Assembly: GCA_027257055.1 (NCBI GenBank)
Contig: JAPVLO010000123.1
Location: 2,170,001 to 2,234,000, forward strand
Length of the DNA stretch: 64,000 nt
Direction: 5' to 3'
Source of the DNA: Cephalopachus bancanus
Taxonomy: Eukaryota > Chordata > Mammalia > Primates > Tarsiidae
The notes beneath the pieces were generated by a model. It was not told the origin of the DNA. It saw only the letters and a program-made list of their open reading frames with translations, and did no database searches. Position 1 is the first letter of the stretch. Each line of letters opens with the position of its first letter. The position numbers and the translations under genes were made by a program. Below are positions 27,565 through 41,015 of the stretch, in pieces.

Positions 27565-28860
27565 AGGGCACTGAGGGGTGGATTGTGCCGGTATCCGCCT
27601 GATGGACGAGTATACACTGCCCCACCTCCTGGGCTGCCCGGGGGAGGCAGAAAAACCATCCTGCCTGCCCTCATGATGATCGGGGGCACAGGAGGACAAC
27701 AGGACTCTTCTCTGGGCCATGGCAGGGAATGTGCGTTTCTGAATGTCAACAGCAGGCAAGATACCATTCTTATGGGTTTAGGATCAGGAGGCTGAAAGAG
27801 GCTGTGACTTCTCAAGGTTACCTGCAGGATTCTTTTTACCAATTAATGACTTAGAAACAGCATGAACCTTTTTTTCATTGAAGCCGGAACAGCCTTTCTG
27901 GTTAAATGATATCTCACTCATAATGTTGACATAAAAATAGACCGAAGCTGCTAGAAGTGGAGGTGAGGCACTTCTGGGGAACCCCAGGATGCTGGAGAGC
28001 CTCCCTGTACACATGTGCATTACATCAGAGCCCCTGATAAAGGAGTGGGCAGGGAGAGGAAGGGGCATGTGGAGACGGGGCTCTGGGGGCATCTCCAGAG
28101 TCTGGAGGGGTGAGGAGCTCAGCACAAGTGTCCTCCCGAAGTTGGCTGCCTTGGGATGCTGTTGGGGAGGAGGGTGCCCTGGGTGTGGTGGGGCAGTGAT
28201 GCCCCAGAGCTGGTAGTACATGAGGGTTCCTCATCATGGCACAAAGGCCAGGGCATCCTGCCACGAGGGAGGGGGCGCTGGTCATGAATGTGCTTGGGAA
28301 GCAGCACCAAGGTCCAGGTGACAATCGGGGGGGCAGCCCATAGGCACCCAGCAGTGAGGGGCATTGCTTCTAGAAAGCCAACTCCAGTCAGCCAGATGGT
28401 CCTGGAGCTAGAACCCATTCTGTGAGGAAAGGCTTCCAGGGCCTAGTCAGGGCCTTCCCCACCTGCCCACCACTGGCTTCTGCCCTGGCACCTCCGACCA
28501 GATGATGTAGCTGATACCTGTCTGTCCTGTACCACACCCAGGGGGGTAGTAGTAGGGGTGGTGATGACCAAGAGAAGCTGAGTGACTGGGAGGAGCATCA
28601 TGCTTTCCACTCACACGCCAGGCATTGCAGGCACTTGTACGTGGCCAGGTATAGTCACTGCCTGGAACAGGGATAGCAAACTGCCCTTGAAACACCAGGG
28701 TCTTCAAAACCCACCCTTTCTCTTCATGGAAATGTGGACTTTCGAGAAACATCAGTGGTGAAGAGGCTTGGAGCTAAAGTATAATAAAGAACCCCTTCCC
28801 TCTCAAAGGATGAGATGTCAGGGATATTGGGCGGGGGATGAACAGGGAACTTTAGTCGGG
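27565..28860. other. intron 3 stretch without recognised elements
   Basis: I see no exon, simple repeat or named transposon in this 1.3 kb. Confidence 0.4.
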
Positions 28861-28864
28861 TGTC

Positions 28865-29046
28865 CCAGGCTCAGGTTCTGGCTCTGCACCTTTTTAGCCA
28901 TGTGACCTTGGAAGAAAATGAACCTCTCTGAGCCTCTGTTCTCTCATTAGTTCCCACTGCATGGGGCTGTTTGTGCAGATAAAACGGGCTAAGGCTGTGA
29001 CATAGCTTTGCGACATGAAAGAACCCCGCAAATGTTAGTTATTATA
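28865..29046 (+). repeat. MIR SINE
   Basis: Well-kept forward MIR: GCCATGTGACCTTGGAAGAA, CCTCTCTGAGCCTCTGTTCT and the AAATGTTAGTTATTATA end. Confidence 0.85.
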
Positions 29047-29260
29047 GGCAAAGATGAAGCGCCTCAGACACAAACAACAAGCCGACATAAAATAAGCCTG
29101 CTTTGTACACGATTTTCCAGGCAAGCATGATCATCTTGATAACAATAATCACAGTAATTATAATAATAACCCCTTCCATTTGAGAAGTTGCTTTGGATCG
29201 TTGAGTTTTCCTCCATCTCTCATTTTTTAGGCCAAGTGAAGTGTGAGTGTGCATGCACAT

Positions 29261-29263
<3 letters not shown>

Positions 29264-29314
<51 letters not shown>
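29264..29314. repeat. (CA)n microsatellite
   Basis: About 25 uninterrupted AC units. Preceded by TGTGAGTGTGCATGCACATA, which can itself form Z-DNA or a hairpin. Confidence 0.98.
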
Positions 29315-29317
<3 letters not shown>

Positions 29318-29772
29318 CTCTAGTGGCAGGGAAAAGCCTCCATCCGGCCCCACCCCACCCTCTGTACTGTAGTTGTCCCTGCACCCACCAGGGGGCAGGA
29401 GCACACAGTCCAATGGGAGAGGGCACATGAACTGGACACGCTGTGCAGAGACCAGGCAGGGCAGGGCCAGGCCTGGTGGCCACTGCTGCCTTCCTTGGGC
29501 TGCCGACCTGCTCCTCAAGGGGAAGGGGCAGAGAGACCCCAGCCACTGAGATCCTAGCCTGGGCACTGCAATTCCAGCAGTAGAGAATGCCAGGGGCGTT
29601 TGGGGCCCGCCCAGGCCTGCATATCCGAGGAAAGAGTCATGTTCTCTCCACAGCACAGGCGAGCCCCCTCCCTTCCTCTCTGCTGCTGGGTCTCAGAACT
29701 CTGGAGATGGGGGCTGGGGTGCGCTCCCTTAGCCTCGTGCAGTGGTCTGGTTTCCTGGCCCTGGGATCGCTT

Positions 29773-30064
29773 CTTTTTTTTTTTTTTTTTTTGAGTTGGA
29801 GTCTCACTCTGTCGCCCAGACTGGAGTGCAGTGGCCGCTTCCGGCCACCGCAGCCTCGACCTGCTGGGCTCCGGCGATCCTTCCGCCTCAGCCTTCCGAG
29901 TAGCCGGAATTACAGGCGCGTGCTACCGCGCCCGGTTGATTTTTTGATTTACTGTAGAGATGAGGTCTCGCTGCCCAGGTGGGTCTCGAACCCGCGGGTT
30001 CAGGCAATCCCCTCACCTCAGCCTCTCAAAGGCGCGGGATTACAGGCTGAGCCACCGAGCCCGG
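29773..30064 (-). mobile_element. Alu, young lineage-specific dimer
   Basis: Full-length reverse Alu with an uninterrupted poly(T) tail, flanked by the exact 12-bp duplication CTGGGATCGCTT at 29761-29772 and 30065-30076. CpG positions are largely intact, as expected for a recent insertion. Confidence 0.95.
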
Positions 30065-30419
30065 CTGGGATCGCTTTTTAATTGTGACTCTCAGTGGAAG
30101 TGGTACCCACCCATCACCGCAGGGCCTTTTGGACACTTGTGACGCATCTCTGGTTGTAGCAGTTAACTGGGGCACTACAGGCATTTGGAGGCTGGGGCCA
30201 GCCTTGTTCAGGACTCTTTCCTCGCCTAGGCTTAGAAGTCTGAGCAAGGGCCTACAGAATGCTGTGAGTCCACAGGGTCTCTCGAGGGAGGTGGGGGATC
30301 TGTGGTCTACCACTGCTTCAGGGAAGGGAACTTTCCTGGTTCCTCAGAAAGATCCTGCAACAGAACCAAGGATGCAGTGCTGTTTCTAATCCTGCGTTCC
30401 TTCTCCAGTTCGGATGGCA

Positions 30420-30725
30420 ACCCTCCCACTCTCTCCTTTCGAATCCACCCATCCCTTCTCCAGCCAGTCACACATCCTGTGCCACCTACCCAGGATTCCC
30501 TACCTATCACACCATGTGCATGCACATCTTCTATTGGCCACCCGTTAGCCCATCCACTCCCTGCCACCCCTCCTAGCATCCCTTTACCCCCTTCTACCCT
30601 TCCATGGCATCTCTCTATCTTTCAGTTCCTCCTCCACTTCTTTTTGGTCCATCTTGCCCCTCCCCCCACCTATTCATTCTCTCCTTTATCTACTCATACA
30701 TTCTCCCATCCACTCTCTTATCCAT
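30420..30725 (+). repeat. C/T-rich degenerate low-complexity tract
   Basis: Repeated CATCC, CACCC and TTCTCC words over 300 bp, such as CCATCCACTC recurring. It may be an old, decayed minisatellite. Confidence 0.5.
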
Positions 30726-30729
30726 GGCA

Positions 30730-32930
30730 CACTTGCTGGGTGTAGACATTAAGTGGGGTCTTGGCTTTCAGGGCTTTCACCTTTGGCATAAAGAAGACAC
30801 TGCCCAGGTCTCCCAAGTCCTTTAGCGGGTGCCTTGAACACATCAGAGGAGAAGAGCTGTCCCTCAACCTTCCCTCCCTCTGATCCATGGTCCTGTCTGT
30901 CAGGGGACTGTGGCCTGTTGAGAAGGTCTCCATCAGGGTTCAGAAAGTAGTCCTTCTGGATTCCTTAGGGATTTGTGCTAAGCCCTTCTGAGAATCTTCT
31001 CTGCATGGGGCACAGGTCACCCTCTGTGGAGAATTCTTAGGTTTTCGATCCTAACATCTTTTTCAGTCTAAGAAATCTTGGACTTGTTGAGAAGCAGTCT
31101 TTTCTTAGAGAGAAGCTGGCTTACTATGTATCTCCAAGAACCAGGGGCTTAGGGGATGGTGGCTGTGGCCTGACACCTCTGAGACCCTGTCACTGGGTCC
31201 CGCATTTGACACCTAAAAATTTTCACTCAGAAACCACCTGTCAGCCCCTGCAGCTGGTGTGGCTTCCCACCCCTGGGTCTGGCCCTGGCCCAAGTTAAGC
31301 AGAAAGAGCCTGGGCTAGACTCAAGAATGTTTACCAAAGACTGGTTGATGTCTCCCTGTGCAAAGCTCAGGACAGAACTGCCAGCAGGACTTGAACTTTT
31401 CCCTGCTCATTCTTGCAGTCCGGAGAGGGCAGCAAACACACCAGCCACCAACTACAAAGTCAGGGAAGGCTCCTCCAAGGAGCAGCCGCAGAGCAAAGTC
31501 TGGGCCTCCAGGAGAAACAGGTGTGTGGGCAGGGAACAGGAGAGGGGTATACATGGGAGATGGCAATTGTGGATCAGCTGAGCTGGAGGCCATGGCACAG
31601 CCAGACACTGGTCATCCCTGGGGCTCTTGAAAGATGAGGAAAATAATTCAAGGAAGGTAGGCAGAAGCCCAGGCAAAGCTAAGGTCCCCAGCAGCAGAGA
31701 GTCCTGGAGGCGCCAGATGCCCTTCTAGCCAACAGCGGGGCCTGAGGACAATGTTGGGGCCACACAGCCCTTAGATACCAAACTAAGGACAGTCACCCTG
31801 CAGGCATACAGATGGTGCAGGGGCTTGCACACAGACGGCCTCTCAGCCAGGCTGCTGGTCACGAGTGTGAACGTGTGCACTGCCCCTCATGAGGCTGCCT
31901 GACATTCCATCGTGGGGCGTCTCTGACGGTGTGAAAACCCTTCCACTCAGAGCTTTGCAGATGCTAAACCTGTGAGTGGGTCCTGAGGCATTCGCTCTCT
32001 CCTTGTGTGTCCTAGGCTCCTAGCCTCCTTCTGAGGGTTTGGGGTGCCGTCAATCCCTCCAGCACCTGTGTAGAGTGGGCATGAGGGCCCAGGAGGAAGA
32101 AAGAGGGCAGTCAGCAAAGGACTGGCAGAGCATGGCGAGGTGTGGATGCAGGATAGAGGTCCTTCCCATATTTGTCAACACAGAGGACTGCCTTGGGCCC
32201 TCAGGGGCAGCGGTGCGTTTATGGCACCAAGGCTTCTGACCACCCCAGGCCCTTGAGGATGGGGTGGGGGTGCTGCCTGTCCATGCCTGTCCAAAGCACC
32301 AACTACCACCACCCTCTGGGACAGCTGTACATGGTGCCACTTTCTTGCCAGTCTATACCTCCTGGGCATCTCTCCTAGACAGAGGTTCTGTGAACAACTG
32401 AACCACCAAGCAGGCACTACCCACTACAAATAAGCTTTAAGGTGAATGGGACAGAAATTTCCAAATTCATGGTGCCCTCATCCTCCACCTCCTTTCCCCT
32501 GAGCTCAGTGTTCTAAGAGGAGAAAAGAACTAAAATTGGATAGACTAAATTTCTAAGAAATGAACAAGGGTAGAATGAAATTACCCATACAGAGCGCAGT
32601 CAAAGGGAAGGAAAAATGATAATGGCCAACCTCATCTCTTAGGAACATGAAGTGACGATGGTGAATAGTTTAATTAGAGCTGCCTCGGCTGGGAGATATT
32701 AGCAACACAATTATGGAAGAGAAAAGATGGATGCTGGAACACTACACACACAGCGCAGGGTGAGAACAGGCAAGGCCTGAAGTTGACGCATTGGGCTGAT
32801 TGTTGCCTCTCCCCAGGTTCATTCATTGGCGCCCCCTCCTTCCTCCTTATTGGGGACATCAGCACCCACATCATTCATCAGAGTGGTCAGGTACTACCTT
32901 CGTTAGAAGGGGAGCGTGTCACTTTGCTTC
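30730..32930. other. intron 3 stretch without recognised elements
   Basis: Ordinary intronic sequence. I see no exon or clear transposon. Confidence 0.4.
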
Positions 32931-32934
32931 CAGG

Positions 32935-33045
32935 ATCTCAGAAGGTTTGGGCTTTAGTTCACCCTCTGACTGGCTCTGGACTTTGACCAAGTCTCTTTTC
33001 CTCTCAGGCTCTCAGTACCCACGATGCATAAGGAAGGAAATGGCT
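32935..33045 (+). repeat. MIR fragment
   Basis: Weak forward MIR: GACTTTGACCAAGTCTCTTT, CTCTCAGGCTCTCAGTAC. Confidence 0.45.
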
Positions 33046-33951
33046 AGACCAATGATTCTCAAAGGGTCATCTGAGGACCCCTGAGGTTCTTTCAGGCGGG
33101 TCCATGAGATCAAAACTAGTTTCATACCAACCCTAAGATGTTATCGCCCTTTCTAACAGAGTAAACATTTGTACTGATGATGCAAAGGCATTAGATACAA
33201 TCATGGTCCCCTTAGCAGGAAGCAACGCAGTGGCATCAAACCACACCAGCTGCCCCCGTGTTCTTACTACTATGCATTCACAACACAACAAATGCCAGTT
33301 ATGCCAAATGTCCTTGATGAAGTAGTAAAGATTAAAAATTTTAAACTACCTCCACCTTGAGTACATGTCTTAATATCCTGGGTGATGAGAAGGGAAATGT
33401 GCAGGAAACATGGGGGCTACAAACCAAAGGAGGATGGTGTCCTCAGGAGAGACTGACCTGCTAGCCGAGCTTGTTCCTTTGTTCATGGACATCGCTTTTA
33501 CTTGAACACCCAACAATCAATGGGATTTCAGACTTGGGTCTCTGGCAGACATTTCCTCAAAAATGAACCAATTGAGCCTATCATTTCAAGGAAAACACTG
33601 ACATATTTGTCAGCAAAATGATAAAATTCTGGCTTTCAAGTGAAAAGCCAGAATTGTGGAAGACTCATATTTACCATGGTAAATGTGACAACTTCCCAGT
33701 AACTAAAAACCCTTCTGATAAGATCGGTATTGATACTAACAAATTTTTTTTTTACATATGTTGAAATGTGTCAACATTTGGAAGATCTGTGTAACTCAGT
33801 GAACCAATATTTTTCAATGACCAAATGGTGTTACAAAATCATGCATGGGAAGAGATCCATTCAAAGTACAGGTAGACCAATGGATTTTAACATAACAGAA
33901 CAGGGAAGGGCCACTGATATAGTTTCAGGTTCTACATTCCAAATATTCTTT

Positions 33952-34234
33952 TTTTTTGAGTTGGAGTCTCACTCTGTCACCCAGACTGGAGTGCAGTGGC
34001 ATGTTCCCGGCCACTGCAGCCTCGACCTGCTGGGGTCCAGCGATCCTTCCGCCTCAGCCTTCCAAGTAGCTGGAACTACAGGTACGCGCTAACACGCCTG
34101 GCTACTTTTTGATTTATTGTGGAGATGAGGTCTCGCCAAGTTGCCCAGGTGGGTCTCGAACCCGCGGGCTCAGGCAATTCACTCACCTCAGCCTCCCAGA
34201 GTGTGGGATTACTGGCTGAGCCACCAAGTCCGGC
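33952..34234 (-). mobile_element. Alu inserted in the hAT fossil
   Basis: Reverse Alu with the CCAACTC-type 3' end (read as GAGTTGGAGTCTC). The duplication TTCCAAATATTCTTT lies on both sides (33937-33951 and 34235-34249). It interrupts the transposase-derived sequence. Confidence 0.93.
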
Positions 34235-34548
34235 TTCCAAATATTCTTTAAGAAACTACCACTTGTCCAGTTTGAGTGTGTTTTAAAGAATAATTATCTG
34301 AAAAGGCTAGTAAAATACCCCTTTCTTTCTCAGCTATATTATTTCCATAGGGCCAAATTTTTCTTCAACTTAAACACATCACAACAGACAGAAAGCAGAA
34401 ACACATATGAAGATTGAGCTATCTTCTATTAGGCTAGACATCTAAGAGAAGTACAAAAATGTAAAACAATGACATTCTTCTTAATAAAATATTTTGGGAA
34501 AATATAGTCATTTTTCATACAAATTTTACTTATATTAATATGTCATAG

Positions 34549-34911
<363 letters not shown>

Positions 34912-35019
34912 TAATACAATAAAATGGATAGATATAACCTATATGAATAAAATGTTTATAAGGATCTTCGATAATTTTTAAGGTTATAAACCAAAATGTT
35001 TCAGAATTGCTAGACCAGA

Positions 35020-35850
35020 AGATCATTCTTCCTCAAACATCACTCCCTAGTATCTTCATAACTTCTGCCAACATCCTGCATCAGTGAATGACTAATCCTT
35101 ACTCTTTTTTCTTAGACACATTTCTGTACGTTATAAACGTCATATCACTATGATAAATGAAAAACCTGTATAAGGTATTTTAAGTAGAAGAAATTCATAA
35201 GAATAACTGCAGTAAAAGCAGACACTATTTTTAAATTCTCCAGGATCCTGCTGCCTAGTACCTGTTGAAGGCTCTGGGCCTGAGGCCCTTCTCTCTCTGT
35301 TACAATGGAGGCAAGTTCAGAGGTGTTAGGGATGTAATGACACCAGCAACTTTCCTCCTGAGGTATACATGCTGACAGGGAGGAAGGAATCACTTTCTGA
35401 CTTGGCGAACCCATGTTAAATACTGTGACCCTGTTCCGTGGAAGCCATCTTATCTCACACCTGGAGGGGACCTCTGACCAGGTTCCACACCATGGAAGGG
35501 CCCAAAGCCTTCACCCGCCATGGTGTGACTGATTCACAGTAGACCTTTTCCTGGCCTGAGAGTTGGGGCTTTAGGTTACAGTCAATAACTCTCAGTTAGA
35601 AAATCAAGAATTACCTTTGCCAAAGGTCAGTGGTGATGGGAAGGTTGTCAGTACTGGGGATGAGGAGAGACTTCTGGGTTTAGAGGTCAGGACAGGCTGA
35701 GTCAACTAGCCCACAAGACAGCAAGACCAGGTTGTGGCCTCTTCAATGTCTGTTGTGAGACTTGGAGCTCACAGACAGACACACAAACCCACATGCGCTG
35801 GCATGCACTCAGAAGACTGGTGGTCAAGGAGGAGCTCTAAGAGATAAAAA
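35020..35850. other. intron 3 stretch without recognised elements
   Basis: AT-rich at its start, otherwise ordinary. Nothing named. Confidence 0.4.
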
Positions 35851-35857
35851 TAGCAGC

Positions 35858-36035
35858 TAGTATTCAGTGAGCATTTCCCATGAGCTGTATTTCACTGAAT
35901 GTTCACAAGTATTATCATTTTCCATTTTACAATCAGAGAAGCCAAAGGTCAGATGGTTTCCAAGACTTGCTGAAGGTCACTCAGCCAGCAGGTGGTAGAG
36001 TTGGGGGTTGAACTCCAGCTGTCTGTCTACACAGC
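35858..36035 (-). repeat. MIR SINE
   Basis: Reverse MIR: TATTCAGTGAGCATTTCCCA, TTTTACAATCAGAGAAGCCA, GGTCACTCAGCCAGCAGG, GGGGGTTGAACTCCAG. Confidence 0.8.
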
Positions 36036-36039
36036 CCAT

Positions 36040-37138
36040 GCTATAAACCCATGCAGGCCCATTTACCCTCTGCAGCTCAACCACTTCATCTTCTGAGGGG
36101 GAAAGTGAGGCCTGGGTGTAGGAGGTGGGGCTTTTGCCAAGGCCATCCAGCAAGCCAGGTACAGAGCTGGACCTGAGCCTGCCAGCAGTGTCCTTCAGGG
36201 CGGGTTCGGGGAAGGCTGGCCCTGGATGCTCTCTGGCTGCTGACACCTGCTCTCCTCAGCTCCCAGAGGGCTTGACTGGTGCCTACCCTGGGGACCCAGT
36301 GTTAACATGTTGATGTCGGTAGTGTTTACACAAGGCAGGTGGGGTGGTGACAGGTATAAAAACAAGAGTAACAAATACTCCTGCCAACTAAAACATGGGT
36401 GAGGCAGAGTGGTGGCCATGGCTGTGCAGCAGCTGGGCCAGGCAGAGAGGTCTCAGAAGGCTGCCCTGGGCGGGGCAGAAGGTGGAAGGCACAGTGGAGC
36501 TCTCCTGACCCCAGAGTCTGGCTCCTGGGGCTTGGACGAGGCTTGGGGGCTAAGCAAAACCTCCGGTGGCTTGTCTGGCATGCTATGTCAGCAGGGAGGG
36601 AGGAGGGAGAGGCTGCATCCAGCAGGGCGTGGGACCTGCTCCAGCCTGGATGCTACCAGCCTCACGGCTTTCTCCCATGCCTGGGATCAGGATGCATGAC
36701 TTCCCTCCTCACTTAGACCCTACCATCCTCATCATCCCTGACACTGACACTGGGTAACCTTGGGCAAGAGATCAGACCTGGGCACGGAAGGATGGTGGGC
36801 AATGCCTGAGGTGTCAACGCTGCCCTATCCTGGGAAAGAACTGCACAGCGCTCAGCTCAGCGGGTGACAGAGTCAGCAATGAAACTCCCTACCCAGTGGA
36901 AGCAGGGAGCACCAGCTCAGGTTGGCACTCACTCTCTGAAACTACAGGGCACTGGGTGCCACATGGGCCGAGGTTCCACTCTCCTCCTAGGCACTTCCTG
37001 TTTTCCTTTGTCCCTCTCTCTCCTCTTACCCCTTCCCCTTCCATGCCTCTTCGCCACTTCCACTTCCCTCCCACTCCCAGGCGAGGATGAAAACCACCCT
37101 ACACAGCACTTCTTACAGAGTTAGAAAAAAGAAGTTCT
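36040..37138. other. intron 3 stretch without recognised elements
   Basis: Contains a short C/T-rich patch at 37000-37080. No exon or transposon recognised. Confidence 0.4.
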
Positions 37139-37446
37139 GGCCAGGTGCAGTGGCTCATGCCTGTAATCTCAGCACTTTGGGAAGCCAAGATGAGTGGACT
37201 GCTTGACCCCAGGAGTTCAAGGCCAGCCTGGGCAAAACAATGAGACTCCGTCACTGCCAAAAATAAAAAAATTAGCCAGGCATGGTGGTACGTGCCTATA
37301 GTCCCACCTATTCAGGAGGCTGAGGGATTACTTGAGCCCAGGAGATAGAAGCTGCAGTGAGCTATGATCATGCTATTGCACTCCAGTCTGGGTAATAGAG
37401 TGAGACCCTAAGAGAAAGAGAGAAGAAGAATAAGAAAGGAAAAAAA
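37139..37446 (+). mobile_element. Alu, old AluJ-like copy
   Basis: Forward dimeric Alu starting GGCCAGGTGCAGTGGCTCAT, with an A-rich middle linker and a tail of AAGAGAAAGAG type. It has the ancestral primate pattern (GTGAGCTATGATCATGC), so it is older than the lineage-specific copies. Confidence 0.95.
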
Positions 37447-37959
37447 GTTCCTTCCTCCAGGTTGTAGAACTTAGCAAAGGGAAGGCATGTTGGATTTCAG
37501 CCCTCTGGTTGGGAATTCTTCTGCAGGGCACAACCTGCCATGTAATTGAGTTGAAATCAATGAAATGTGAATGTCAAGTGTGCTACTTCTGGGCCAAGGC
37601 TCTCAAGATGTAAATATGTCGCCCGAATGCAGATGATGACAAAGTCCTAGGGGGTGGTGGAGCCATAAGATGGAAGGAGCTGGTCTATGAGTCACCATGT
37701 GGAGGAGAGCCACCCACCCACCAAGAGCACCTGTGCTGGACTATTAGATGAGCAAGAAATAAGCTTCTATTGCATTTGAGCCATGAGACATTTTGGGTGC
37801 ATTTGTAATCACAGTCAGTGGTACCCTTTCTAACATATCCTGCTCTTGTTCTTCCTCTCCTGATTTTTGTTCCCTGTGTGACATCTGGCCTCTGTTCAGC
37901 CCTAGATTGTGGATTATTGGGTACTGTCCCTCTTCTGTTGCTTCAATGAGCAACAGATT

Positions 37960-38185
37960 TCCTTCTCAATAAGATTGTAAGCTGGTGAAGGGCAGAGGTA
38001 AGTTTTCTGGAGTCTCAAAGAAGCTGTGCTGTGCCAACCTCCCACCCTCAAAAAAAGGAAAAAAATTATTCTCCACAGCAGCACCTCCCAAGTCTCAGCC
38101 TCTCACATAATTTTTGTTCCCCACTGTATCCATAGAACACTGCACAGCACATAGTAGGTGCTCAAGAAAAAATTGTTACATTTTT
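37960..38185 (+). repeat. L2 LINE 3' end
   Basis: GATTGTAAGCTGGTGAAGGG and later CCACTGTATCCATAGAACAC, then ACATAGTAGGTGCTCAAG match the L2 3' terminus. Confidence 0.75.
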
Positions 38186-38189
38186 GCTG

Positions 38190-39914
38190 TGTTTGTATAC
38201 CATTGTACTAAAATTTACTTAATATTTCTGTTTAGACTTTTCCTACTTAAGCTTATTTAAAGTGAAAGGAAATTTAGCATCGTCAATAACATCTGTGAAG
38301 GAATGTGTTTAACATGCTAGTTTTCACCTTTTTCCAATATTCATGAACATAAATTAGTAAATATTAAGATAAAAATTAGTATGTTCATCTATCATACTGG
38401 CTAAAATCGACCCCCCTGCCCCAACTTGGGGAACAACATCCCAGCATCAAGCACAGCAAGTACCTGTGACGAGTGTCCTCAAAACTACAGGAGCAGAAGG
38501 AGCACAAACAGATGCAACAAGTGTCTGGCCTCTGGGTAGTGGAACTGTGAAAAACTCACTTCATTTCCCTCTTCCTCCTGACCTGACCCTTCTCTGGTGG
38601 CAGGGCCTGGATTCCTGGTTCTGTGAACAACTCTGACTGGCTAGGAGTATATGGTGTTTGCCCGTGGGCAGAGCAGGATTTGGGCACGTCGCTGACTCCA
38701 GGCTTCCAAGTCCCAGACCTCCTGCTCCCAGCTCTGCTCTTGTCCCACTCCTTGATTCCTTGGTTTTTGTTTCAAGACAGACTGAGCTCATTGGTGGATC
38801 CCCCTCAAGAAGCATGGCATCCTATGAGATGTGAAGGGCACCCACCCCATCCTTGGCCAGGGTGAATCTGTGATCACCTCCTGACCCCATCTCCCTACCC
38901 CCAGAAGCCAACTTGGGGCCTCAGCTTTGCTGGGAAGATCACCTCAAATTGCCTGGACACAGATGCAGGGGACCCAGAGCTCCGCCCTGTGAAAGGGCTT
39001 TGCTGTCAGGGTGACTTCTGGTCTCCTAGAGGCCACAGTCCTCGTCAAAGGAAGCTGAGAAGGAACAGGGAAGATGGGAGGCAGGAGAGACCCTGTCCTG
39101 CCTGACCATCCCAGCAGCCCACAGCTGACAGGACACTTGAGCTTGAGGGAGGTGGAGGCTATATCCCATGCATGAGAGAGACTGTCTGTGGGGAACCATA
39201 GGAACCAAATCTTGGACTGCTCCCCAAGCCTCTAAGGCCCCATCCAGTCACCAAATGAACTTCAGTGAAACTCCCAAAGGAAACTCTCTGTGTCCTTCAT
39301 CCCACATTAGACTTGACCTGCTGAAAAGGCAGAGGTGAGAGGCTCTGGCCCCTCCATCCTAAGCTGTCTCTGAGCCTGCTTCCTGCCCCCACTCAAGCCA
39401 CCTTCCTCTCCCTCTTCCTCCTGTTTTGTTGCCCTCTACCCCTGCCCGGGGCTCTCAGTGCCCTCCTCTTCTCCTTTTCTTCCTGGGCACCCAGTGTGGT
39501 GGGCACTGCTTCCTGGTAATGTGCTCTCTTCTGGGTCACTTTAGTCCACTGTGAGCCATCCTGTCTCCTCTGTGGGTTCCTTGCTTCCCCCCAGCAGTTA
39601 GGTGCCAGCGTTCCCAAGGGTTCAGTCCTCAGCTCCCTTCTTGCTTTCTCCAGCCACTTTTTCCAGGGTCCAGACCTCACCCGATTCTCTGCTGTGCAGG
39701 GGGCATCTGAGTGAACTCTCCCGTCCCTCCCACTGGCTCTTCAGACTCAACATGTCTCCAGTCTCCAGTGCCGCCTGCTTTCCTTCTGCCCTGTAAGCAT
39801 GTCACTGCTTTTGCTGACTTAATATTTTTAAAATGACATTAAATCGGACTTATAAAAAGAAAACCCAGCCATAACATCCACAGAGTCAGAGGTTTGTGTG
39901 CTACTTTTTCTAAT
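38190..39914. other. intron 3 stretch without recognised elements
   Basis: Ordinary intronic sequence. I see no exon or young insertion. Confidence 0.4.
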
Positions 39915-39928
39915 AAACACTAAAAAAA

Positions 39929-40226
39929 TGGCACCAGGCTCGGTGGCTCAGCCTGTAATCCCAGTGCTTTGGGAAGCCAAGGTGAGTGGATTGCCTGAGT
40001 CTGTGGGTTCGAGACCCACCCGGGCAACTTGGCGAGACCTCATCTCTATAGTAAACCAAAAATTAGCCGGGCATGGTAGCGCATGCCTGTAGTTCCAGTT
40101 ACTTGGAAGGCTGAGGCGGAAGGATTGCCGGAGACCAGCAAGTTGAGGCTGCGGTGGCCGGGAGCGTGCCACTGCACTCCAGTCTGGGCGATGGAGTGAC
40201 TCCAACTCAAAACAAAACAAAACAAA
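39929..40226 (+). mobile_element. Alu, lineage-specific dimer
   Basis: Forward Alu with the GGCTCGGTGGCTCAGCCTGT start and GTGACTCCAACTC end. Flanked by the exact 14-bp AAACACTAAAAAAA at 39915-39928 and 40227-40240; its tail is an (AAAAC)n run. Confidence 0.95.
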
Positions 40227-40241
40227 AAACACTAAAAAAAA

Positions 40242-40865
40242 GAAACTATTAAAATGTAAGACGTTCTGTATTAACCACTGGTCCATCTGTATGCCCCCGT
40301 TATGTCTGCATCACTCTCTGGGGACACACAGCCTCTTCCCACTGGCATGTCTGTGCTTCCCATCACACAGGCCAGGGACCCCATGACTGGCTCCATTCTC
40401 TTCCCTTCCTCCCTTCCTGCAGCCAACTGATCCCCAAGAAAAGTCATCTGCCCCCGGAGCGGTCTGAACTCTGCCAAGACTGCTCCCACCTCTCCTGCCT
40501 GGATGACAGCAGCAACTCCAGACCAGCCCCTGGTCTCTGGGCCCTCTCTCCCTGTGATCACTGACAGCTTTTAATCATGCCACAGTGGAACCCTCGGTGC
40601 TCCCCACTGCCCGCCACAGAACCAAGGCCTCCTTGCCCACCACCTCCTGCGACACCTCCCATGCTCATGTGCCACCTCGCCATCAGCCTCCTGTCCTATG
40701 GAGGAGTTGGGGAGAGACCTTTGCTGAGAGTAAGATGGTGAATGGAGAGAGGGAAAGGGCCAAACACTGTGGTGGCTCTACCAGGAGCCGGAAGGGTGGG
40801 AAAAGTCAAGTGGAAGCAAGTGGGAAGTAGGGACACAAGAAAGTTCATGAGACTTGTGGGAAACG
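40242..40865. other. intron 3 stretch, unassigned
   Basis: 40430-40560 resembles an old repeat piece (CCTGGATGACAGCAGCAACT). I cannot name the family. Confidence 0.35.
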
Positions 40866-40869
40866 CCAG

Positions 40870-41015
40870 GATGTAGCCTCACAGGATCTGGGCAAGTAAC
40901 TCAACTCTTTGTAACTCAGTTTCCTTAATTGTAAATAATGTTCTCCATGCCATGCCATCCTCCTGGGGCTTCTGTAAGAACCTGGGGTCTGGGCGAATGG
41001 ACTGTGAAATCATAG
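40870..41015 (+). repeat. MIR SINE
   Basis: CTGGGCAAGTAACTCAACTC and AACTCAGTTTCCTTAATTGT in forward MIR order. Confidence 0.7.

Noticed and set aside
29042..29656. 204-codon frame with a Cys-Val run
   Set aside because: The run is a translation of the (CA)n microsatellite.
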